Part shown: positions 5,796-10,802 of the stretch, piece after piece
Layout: the number at the start of each line of letters is the position of its first letter
Position numbering within the stretch: the first letter of the stretch is position 1
Assembly (NCBI GenBank): GCA_030150085.1
Contig: JASLGJ010000181.1
Coordinates: forward strand, 1 to 10,802
Origin: Candidatus Elarobacter sp.
GTDB taxonomy: Bacteria > Vulcanimicrobiota > Vulcanimicrobiia > Vulcanimicrobiales > Vulcanimicrobiaceae
DNA: 10,802 nucleotides
Direction of reading: 5' to 3'
Program-made: the position numbers and the translations under genes
The notes under the pieces: generated by a model
The model's input: the letters and a program-made list of their open reading frames with translations, nothing else
Database searches by the model: none
What the model was told of the DNA's origin: nothing

Positions 5796-7937
5796 TTAGG
5801 TGATCAGACCGATGGTGGTCTGGAGCAGCGAGTCGAGGACGTTGAGCGTCCGCGCCGCGGCCTGGTACGAGTTCTGGTACTTGACGAGGTTCTGCGTCTC
5901 TTCGTCGAGGTTGATCCCGTCGATGCCCTGGCGCACCTTGTCGATGTTGGTCGCGAGGTTGCCCTGCGCGGTGTTGCCGGTGATCGCGGTCTGGGTGTCG
6001 AGCCCGAGCTGGCCGACCAGCCCGCCGTAGTACGCGCCCAGGGTCTGGCTCTGGGCGCTGGCGATCGAGCTGTTCGCGGCGTGCGCGAGGGTCGCGCTGA
6101 AGCTGATCGAGCCGGTGGTGCGGTCGACCGCGCTCACCACCACGTTCTCCTGGTTCGCGCTGCCGGCCCCGATGGTGAGCACCTGGCCGACCCCGATGCT
6201 CGCGAAGGCGGCCGGGTTGCCGGCCGGGGGCAGAACCGTGACCGGGCCCGCTCCCGCGATCGCCGTCGGGGTCGAGGTCTGCAGAGCCGGCACGCCGACG
6301 CTCTTGGAGAACACCTTGATCGCCGCGTTGGCGTTGCCGTTGTCACCCGCCCCGAAGGCGTTGCTCGCGTTCTGCTGCACCCCGTTGAGCGCTGCCGCGC
6401 CGAGGATCTCGAGGATCGAGCTGCTCGGCGTGCCCTGGCTCCCGCCCGCCGCGCCGTTGCTGTCGGCGATGGTGAAGTCGGGCGTCGCGCCGCCGGGCTG
6501 CGCGGCGCGGTGGGCCAGGCTGATGTTGGCGGGGTCGCGGGTGAAGACGATCTTCTGCGAGACGTTGTCGAACGAGGCCGTCACCCCCAGCTGGGCGGCG
6601 TTGAAGCTGGACACGAAGCCGTCGACCGACGCCGCGTTGCCGCCCGCGCCGAAGTCGTAGCTGAACGTCTGCGCCACGTTGTCGACCGTGACGGTGAGCG
6701 TCCCGGTGGTCGGCCCGCCGCTCGCGCCGGGATGGGCCAGGCTCGCGTTGCCCTGGATCGCGGCGGAGGTCGAGACGGTCAGGTTGGCGGCGTTCATCGC
6801 GGCGGTCAGCGTGCCGGCGCCGGTCGAGGCCAGCCCGACCGGGATCTGGGCCGGGTTGCTGATCCCCACCGCGATGTTCGTCGCGCTGACCGGCTGGCCG
6901 ACGACGGCCGGCCCGAGCAGCGCCGCGCCGGCGTTCCCGTTCTGGTCGTAGCCGGCGGTGGTGATGCGGTTGAGCTCGTCGGCGGTCGCGCCGGCGAAGT
7001 TGTCGAGCTGCTGGCCGTAAGGGGTCAGCTTGGCGTTGTAGACGTCGACGTAGGCCGCGAGCTGGCCGCTGCCCAGCGGGACCGGGGTCGGGTTGGCCGG
7101 GTTGGGGTCGCCCTGCATGCCGATCACCAGCGCCGGGTTGCCCGAGGAGTCGGTCCCCACCACCGGCGCGGCCAGGTGGTAGGCCTGGGTGTCGTTGACC
7201 AGGGCCCGGCCGCCCACGGTGACCAGGGTCGAGCCGTTGGGCTGGACCGAGGTCTGGGTCGCGACGAGCTGGGAGAGCTGGTCGATCGCCAGGTCGCGCT
7301 GGTCCATGTAGGTGTTGGGGCTGTCGCCGATCGCCTTGGAGGCCCGGATCTGCCCGTTGAGGCCGGCGATCTTGTCGATCAGGGCGTTGGCCTGGTTCAC
7401 CACCCCGGCCGCGTTCTGGCTGACCGTCGCCTTGGCGCTGGCGATCGCGCTGCCGACCGAGTTGAGCACGTTGACGAACGTCTGGGCGGCGTTGATCACC
7501 CCGGCCCGGGCGGCCTGGCCGCCGGCCTGGTCGTTGGACGGGGTCGAGGCGAGCTGGGTGAAGGCCGTCTGCAGGCCGCTGAAGGCCGCGTTGACCCCCG
7601 CGCTGGGCTCGGCGAAGGCCGACTGGATGCCCTGCAGCTGCTGCTGCTCGACGTCGAAGTAGCTCTGCCCGGCCGACGCGCCGCGGAACAGCCCGTCGTA
7701 GGAGTTTTGGTGGATGCGGGTGATCGAGTCCACCAGGACGCCGTCGCCCTTGGTGCCCGGCCCCGACCAGGTGGCGTAGCCGGGCGAGCCGACGATGGGC
7801 GATGCCTCGCTCAAGTTGACCACCTGGCGCGAGGCCCCCGGGGTGTTGACGTTGGCGATGTCGTCGGAGGTCGTGTTCGCCGCCTGCTGAAAGGCGGCGA
7901 GCGCGCTGCCCGCGACGTTCATTCCGAAGAAACTCAT
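5796..7937 (-). CDS. flgK: Hook-filament junction protein FlgK (HAP1)
   Basis: A 713-residue FlgK, the first junction layer on the hook. The start MSFFGMNVAGSALAAFQQ (1-18) and NTTSDDIANVNTPGASRQVV (about 21-40) match the rod/hook-family N-terminal signature. A further FlgK mark is YMDQRDLAIDQLSQL. The C-terminus has GINLDEETQNLVKYQNSYQA, then ARTLNVLDSLLQTTIGL, as is usual for FlgK. The ATG at 7937-7935 overlaps the flgN stop as ATGA, so translation is coupled; its own ribosome site is weak. The open frame extends upstream to 8402, but only through flgN in another frame. At 713 residues it is longer than typical (about 500-550). The surplus is a low-complexity Ala/Gly/Asn/Thr-rich centre (about 370-620), probably surface-exposed domains. 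Confidence 0.97.
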   Translation of the reverse strand: MSFFGMNVAGSALAAFQQAANTTSDDIANVNTPGASRQVVNLSEASPIVGSPGYATWSGPGTKGDGVLVDSITRIHQNSYDGLFRGASAGQSYFDVEQQQLQGIQSAFAEPSAGVNAAFSGLQTAFTQLASTPSNDQAGGQAARAGVINAAQTFVNVLNSVGSAIASAKATVSQNAAGVVNQANALIDKIAGLNGQIRASKAIGDSPNTYMDQRDLAIDQLSQLVATQTSVQPNGSTLVTVGGRALVNDTQAYHLAAPVVGTDSSGNPALVIGMQGDPNPANPTPVPLGSGQLAAYVDVYNAKLTPYGQQLDNFAGATADELNRITTAGYDQNGNAGAALLGPAVVGQPVSATNIAVGISNPAQIPVGLASTGAGTLTAAMNAANLTVSTSAAIQGNASLAHPGASGGPTTGTLTVTVDNVAQTFSYDFGAGGNAASVDGFVSSFNAAQLGVTASFDNVSQKIVFTRDPANISLAHRAAQPGGATPDFTIADSNGAAGGSQGTPSSSILEILGAAALNGVQQNASNAFGAGDNGNANAAIKVFSKSVGVPALQTSTPTAIAGAGPVTVLPPAGNPAAFASIGVGQVLTIGAGSANQENVVVSAVDRTTGSISFSATLAHAANSSIASAQSQTLGAYYGGLVGQLGLDTQTAITGNTAQGNLATNIDKVRQGIDGINLDEETQNLVKYQNSYQAAARTLNVLDSLLQTTIGLIT

Positions 7938-8410
7938 GCTCTGCGACTCACGATGACGCTGCCGTCGGGAGGCGGGACGACGCCGCGCCGCTTGTAGGTG
8001 CCGGTCTGTTCGGTCCCGGCGCGCTGCAAGACTTGCACGGTCTTGGCCAGGCGCTCCATCCCCGCCAGGATGAGGGCCTTGTTGTTGGAGACGGTCAGCC
8101 GCAGCTCGATCGTGCGGGTGCCGATGCGGTGCACCAGCGCGGCGAGCCGGCGGCGCAGCGCGGCCGGCGCGTAGGCGCAGACCTGCTGCAGGGTGAGGGT
8201 GCCGAAGCCGCGCCGCTGCATGGCGACGCGCTGGGCGAAGGCGGTGCCGTGCAGGACGCGCTGGGCTTCCAGGCGCCGCTCGCACTTCTCGATGGCCTCG
8301 GGGTCGTTCGCGACCAGCGCGTCCGTCAACCCGAGCGCCGCGCCGACGAGCTCGCCCAGGAGGCGATCCTCCTCCGAGAGCAGCTCGTCGAACTTCTGCC
8401 ACTCGCTCAT
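7934..8410 (-). CDS. flgN: FlgN-type chaperone of FlgK and FlgL
   Basis: A 158-residue, mostly helical, charged protein starting at ATG 8410-8408 (MSEWQKFDELLSEEDRLL). The long helix with heptad-like leucines, the later NNKALILAGMERLAKTVQVL (about 111-130) and a C-terminal tail rich in Gly/Arg/Pro are typical of FlgN, a cytosolic export chaperone that delivers FlgK and FlgL to the export gate. Primary sequence in this family is poorly conserved, so the position between flgM and flgK, its standard site, carries much of the weight. It starts 34 bases after the flgM stop with a moderate AGGGCG ribosome site, and its TGA overlaps the flgK ATG. An upstream extension of the frame runs through flgM and is not used. 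Confidence 0.88.
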   Translation of the reverse strand: MSEWQKFDELLSEEDRLLGELVGAALGLTDALVANDPEAIEKCERRLEAQRVLHGTAFAQRVAMQRRGFGTLTLQQVCAYAPAALRRRLAALVHRIGTRTIELRLTVSNNKALILAGMERLAKTVQVLQRAGTEQTGTYKRRGVVPPPDGSVIVSRRA

Positions 8411-8444
8411 GGCGCGCCCTGCACGCGGCGAGCGGGGCGAAGGG

Positions 8445-8729
8445 TTAGACCGCGGCCTCCACGATGAGGCGGCCGAGGAGCTTGTCCACGATGTCCTCGC
8501 TGGGGACGTGATACTGTCCCGCGGAGATCTGGCGCTGCAGCTTCTCCACCAGCTCGGTACGGTAGTACGGGTCCGCCGAGAGCGACTGCGAGAGCGCGGC
8601 GAGCGACGCCGCCACCTCGGACCCGTCGAAGCGGTCCGAGTCGTGCGCAACGGTCGTGACGGACGATTTCCGTTTCACCGTCTTGTAGGCAGAGATCGCC
8701 GACTGGATCTCGGCCCGGCTGATGATCAT
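8445..8729 (-). CDS. flgM: Anti-sigma-28 factor FlgM
   Basis: A 94-residue FlgM. It holds sigma-28 (FliA/SigD) inactive until the hook is complete, then is secreted, allowing late genes to be transcribed. The C-terminal half has the sigma-binding pattern: YYRTELVEKLQRQISAGQYH, followed by VPSEDIVDKLLGRLI (about 75-89). The N-terminal half is polar and probably disordered, as usual. The start ATG at 8729-8727 has GGGAGG about 11 bases upstream, a rather long spacing. A sigma-28 type promoter lies directly upstream, giving a feedback loop in which the sigma factor raises the level of its own inhibitor. It heads a block running through csrA with only short intergenic gaps. Confidence 0.93.
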   Translation of the reverse strand: MIISRAEIQSAISAYKTVKRKSSVTTVAHDSDRFDGSEVAASLAALSQSLSADPYYRTELVEKLQRQISAGQYHVPSEDIVDKLLGRLIVEAAV

Positions 8730-8749
8730 GTGCGCTGACGCCTCCCGGT

Positions 8750-8765
8750 GTAGCTTCCTTGCTAC
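8750..8765 (-). promoter_or_regulatory. GGA-hexaloop hairpin in the flgM leader (candidate CsrA site)
   Basis: The minus strand folds a perfect 5-bp stem GUAGC / GCUAC around the six-base loop AAGGAA. GGA displayed in a hexaloop is the preferred form of a CsrA target. It lies just after the predicted -10 box and a few bases upstream of the flgM Shine-Dalgarno (GGGAGG, 8746-8741). If transcription starts later than about 8765 the 5' arm would be lost, so the start site decides. Confidence 0.5.
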
Positions 8766-8770
8766 GAACC

Positions 8771-8798
8771 GTATCGACGTCCGGTCCTAGGGACTTTA
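8771..8798 (-). promoter_or_regulatory. Sigma-28 (FliA/SigD) type promoter of flgM operon
   Basis: Minus strand -35 TAAAGTCC (TAAA at 8798-8795) and -10 GTCGATAC (8778-8771), with TAAA and the -10 octamer 16 bases apart. The -35 octamer and the spacing are identical to those before fliC, and the -10 differs mainly in one base of the GCCGAT core. It sits in the 90-base gap between flgJ and flgM and would drive flgM-flgN-flgK-flgL-fliW-csrA as a late flagellar operon. Confidence 0.82.
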
Positions 8799-8819
8799 GG
8801 CCCATATCGAGGCTCGTGC

Positions 8820-9161
8820 TCACTGCGGCCGGCCGATCACGGCGGCCCGCAGCTGCTGCTCGAGGACCTTGCCGATGCCCAGCGCTCCGGTCGCGGCCAG
8901 CGACTCGGCCCGCTTCTCGTCGAGCATGTCGCCGAAGGTCTGCTCCGCTTGGGACGGTTTGCCGGTCAAGGAACCCTGCGGGGCGCTCTTGCGCATCTCC
9001 TTGAAGAGCATGTCGACGAAGAGCGACTCCATCTGCTGCGCCGTCTGGTGCAGCTTTTGCAGGGCCTGCTGCTGCTCGGCGGTGAGCGGCGCGGCAGCGC
9101 CGGCAGAACCGGCGGCGGGGTTTGCGAGCGAACGCGCCGGGTCTGACGAGATGCGATCCAT
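8820..9161 (-). CDS. flgJ: FlgJ-type rod-binding protein lacking the muramidase domain
   Basis: A 113-residue protein matching the N-terminal rod-binding domain of FlgJ: MESLFVDMLFKEMRKSAP (residues 44-61), FGDMLDEKRAESLA (76-89) and TGALGIGKVLEQQL (91-104). It is thought to act as a rod cap or scaffold in the periplasm. Gammaproteobacterial FlgJ (about 310 residues) adds a peptidoglycan hydrolase domain that is absent here; single-domain forms are common in other phyla. No classic signal peptide is seen, as expected for a type III exported rod protein. The ATG shares one base with the flgI stop (TGATG) and has GGAG eight bases upstream, so it is coupled to flgI. Confidence 0.92.
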   Translation of the reverse strand: MDRISSDPARSLANPAAGSAGAAAPLTAEQQQALQKLHQTAQQMESLFVDMLFKEMRKSAPQGSLTGKPSQAEQTFGDMLDEKRAESLAATGALGIGKVLEQQLRAAVIGRPQ

Positions 9162-10315
9162 CAGATGATCTCCACGTCGGCCTGCAGCGAGCCGGACTCG
9201 CGCAGGGCTTGCACGATCGCGATCAGGTCGCGCGGCGAGACGCCGATGGTGTTGAGCGCCCGCACGACCTGGGTCAGCGTCGCCGCGCCGCTGATGTAGA
9301 TCAGCTTGCGGCCGCTCTCGGTCGCGGTGACGCGGGTGTTGGTCTGGGTCTGCCCCTGGGCGCTGGTGAACGGGCCCGGCTGCACGACGGTGTTCTGCGT
9401 CGAGATCGTGATCGAGAGGTTGCCGTGCGCGATCGCGCAGGGGGCGAGGGTGATGTCGCCGCCCATCACGACCGTGCCGGTGCGCTCGTTGACGACCACC
9501 TTGGCCAGGGCGTCGGCGTTGACGCTCAAGTCGCCCGCGTCGGCCAGGAAGTCCACCGGGTCGCCGGCGTAGCGCGCGGGCAGGTTGACCCGGATCGTCG
9601 CGGCGTCGTTGGCCCGCGCGGTGCCCCCGCCGAAGCGGCCGTTGAGCAGCTGCGCGACCCGCGCCGCGGTCTTGAAGTCGGGCGTGGTCAGCACGTAGGA
9701 GAAGCCGGCCGCGTCCTGCTGGATGTTGGTGATCATGTCGCGCGCGATCACCGCGCCCTGCGGGATCCGCCCCGCGGTGACGTGGTTCTTGCTGATGCTG
9801 TTGAGGCCGCTCGAGTCGCCGGCGGAGAAGCCGCCGACCGAGACCGGGCCCTGCGCGGTCGCGTAGACCAGGTTGTTGGGCGCGCGCAGCTCGCTCAGCA
9901 CGAGCGTTCCGCCCTGCAGGCTCGTCGCGTCGCCCAAGGACGACACGGTCACGTCGGCGGTGTCGCCGGAGTGCGCGAACGGCGGCAGCGACGCGGTGAC
10001 CACGACCGCGGCCACGTTGCGGGTGCGCACGTCCTGCGAGGTGGTGGTCAGGCCGAAGGTCTGGAGCACGTTCTGGATCGTCTTCGAGGTGAACACGACC
10101 GAGGTCGAGTCGCCGCTCTGGTTGAGCCCGGTGACGATCCCGTAGCCGACGAGCTGGTTGCTCGTCACGCCCTGCACCCGCGCCACGTCCTTGAGCCGCA
10201 CCGGCTGGGCCGAAGCCGCAACGGGAACCAGCGAACCGAGCATGGTCGCGGACAGCAGCGCGGTCAGCGCACGCGTCCGGAGGGAATGGTGCATGATCGT
10301 CTCTCGTGAGCGCAT
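9161..10315 (-). CDS. flgI: Flagellar P-ring protein FlgI
   Basis: A 384-residue FlgI, the periplasmic P-ring that forms a bushing for the rod. A Sec signal peptide is clear, with hydrophobic core ALTALLSATMLGSLVPV and likely cleavage after AASA, before QPVRLKDVARVQG. Family marks include LVGYGIVTGLNQSGD, GGTLVLSELR, AGDLSVNADALAKVVVNERT (in part), AHGNLSITI and the end SLQADVEII. In the usual pattern before AHGNL this protein has a cysteine (LAPCAIAHGN). The ATG at 10315 overlaps the flgH stop as TGATG but has a poor ribosome site. The in-frame ATG at 10294-10292 has GAGAG six bases upstream and gives a shorter, more typical signal peptide of about 29 residues, so it may be the true start (377 residues). 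Confidence 0.97.
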   Translation of the reverse strand: MRSRETIMHHSLRTRALTALLSATMLGSLVPVAASAQPVRLKDVARVQGVTSNQLVGYGIVTGLNQSGDSTSVVFTSKTIQNVLQTFGLTTTSQDVRTRNVAAVVVTASLPPFAHSGDTADVTVSSLGDATSLQGGTLVLSELRAPNNLVYATAQGPVSVGGFSAGDSSGLNSISKNHVTAGRIPQGAVIARDMITNIQQDAAGFSYVLTTPDFKTAARVAQLLNGRFGGGTARANDAATIRVNLPARYAGDPVDFLADAGDLSVNADALAKVVVNERTGTVVMGGDITLAPCAIAHGNLSITISTQNTVVQPGPFTSAQGQTQTNTRVTATESGRKLIYISGAATLTQVVRALNTIGVSPRDLIAIVQALRESGSLQADVEII

Positions 10316-10802
10316 CAGAACAAGAAATCCAAAACTTTTTGCAGCAGGCCCTTGTGCTTCTCTTGGAAGTTGCCGCTGAACGCGGCTTGCACGTTCGCGA
10401 CGCGGGTCGAGAGCACGCTGTCGGTGCCGTCGATGTCTTCCGGCCGCACCAGGCCCGTGATGTGCAGCGTCTGGCGCTCGCCGTTCACCGAGAGGAGCTG
10501 GTCGCCGGCGATCCGCAGCGCACCGCTGGGCAGCACGTCGGTGACCTGCGCTTCCATGGTGCTGACGAAGGTGTTCTGACCCGACTGGGTCTTGGCGGAC
10601 TGCGTCTGGCGCCCGCCCTGCAAGCCCGCGCCCAGGCGCAGCAGCGAGACGTTGGCCAGACCCGTGCCCTGCCCCAGCCCCAGGTTGTAGGAGTTGTTGA
10701 CGCTGCTGACGTCCGAGCTCGTGCTGTTGACGTTGAAGTTGAAGACCACTTGCACCAGGTCGCCGACCTGCTGCGCCTTGTGGTCGGCGCCCAGGCGCAT
10801 GG
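10315..10802 (-). CDS. flgH: Flagellar L-ring protein FlgH, C-terminal part (5' end outside window)
   Basis: The last 162 or so codons of FlgH, the outer-membrane lipoprotein forming the L-ring. Recognisable marks are DHKAQQVGDLVQVVF near the window edge (the conserved start of the mature core), VTDVLPSGALRIAGDQLLSV, LHITGLVRPEDIDGTDSVLS and TRVANVQAAFSG, ending LLQKVLDFLF. The ATG at 10800 is an internal methionine: the family has a signal peptide, lipobox cysteine and some 40-60 residues before this motif, so the true start lies beyond the window. The TGA overlaps the flgI ATG. Presence of FlgH with FlgI indicates an outer membrane. Confidence 0.94.
   Translation of the reverse strand, partial: MRLGADHKAQQVGDLVQVVFNFNVNSTSSDVSSVNNSYNLGLGQGTGLANVSLLRLGAGLQGGRQTQSAKTQSGQNTFVSTMEAQVTDVLPSGALRIAGDQLLSVNGERQTLHITGLVRPEDIDGTDSVLSTRVANVQAAFSGNFQEKHKGLLQKVLDFLF

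Noticed and set aside
6081..7997. Plus-strand open frame of 638 codons opposite flgK
   Set aside because: Composition is that of a complementary-strand shadow of flgK and no protein family signature is present.
8785..8822. Possible terminator after flgJ
   Set aside because: Only a 4-bp stem with a 3-base loop (GTCC/GGAC) and no U-tract; it lies inside the flgM promoter spacer.
9122..10309. Long plus-strand open frame opposite flgI
   Set aside because: Arg/Val/Gly/Asp-rich with no domain pattern; antisense shadow of a clearly conserved gene in GC-rich DNA.
1..10802. CRISPR array, IS element, prophage or tRNA
   Set aside because: No regularly spaced direct repeats, transposase or integrase motifs, or cloverleaf were seen on either strand.

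Overview
The window carries one block of flagellar genes, all on the minus strand, from a high-GC bacterium. Read 5'->3' on that strand (from base 10802 down to 1) the order is: flgH (5' end cut), flgI, flgJ (rod-binding domain only) | flgM, flgN, flgK, flgL, fliW, csrA | fliC | a family-2 glycosyltransferase with TPR repeats, and the first 62 codons of an unrecognised gene. No gene-free stretch exceeds about 170 bases. No tRNA, rRNA, IS element or CRISPR array was seen. The large plus-strand ORFs are GC-rich shadows.

L-ring (FlgH) and P-ring (FlgI) genes imply a diderm cell with an outer membrane. The run flgM-flgN-flgK-flgL-fliW-csrA-flagellin is, however, the order known from Bacillus-type Firmicutes, and FliW/CsrA control of flagellin is a non-enterobacterial trait. 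The very high GC and this mixture suggest a deep-branching diderm phylum (Eremiobacterota/WPS-2 is one guess). The sequence alone cannot fix the taxonomy.

The genes form a late flagellar programme. FlgH/FlgI/FlgJ belong to the ring and rod stage. FlgM is the anti-sigma-28 factor; FlgN chaperones FlgK and FlgL, the hook-filament junction proteins; FliC is the filament. I find two closely matching sigma-28 type promoters, both TAAAGTCC-N12-GNCGAT: one before flgM and one before fliC. The -35 box of the second overlaps the csrA stop codon. A strong intrinsic terminator follows fliC.

The most interesting layer is RNA-level. The fliC leader can fold a short hairpin with AGGA in its loop, then a second hairpin whose loop holds the Shine-Dalgarno and whose stem holds the AUG. 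This is the layout expected of a CsrA-repressed flagellin mRNA relieved by FliW. The csrA ribosome-binding site is buried in a near-perfect 14-bp hairpin between fliW and csrA. The flgM leader has a GGA hexaloop hairpin, and the glycosyltransferase Shine-Dalgarno lies in a small GGA-loop hairpin. Together these suggest, but do not prove, a compact CsrA regulon covering anti-sigma factor, regulator, filament and a likely filament-modifying enzyme.
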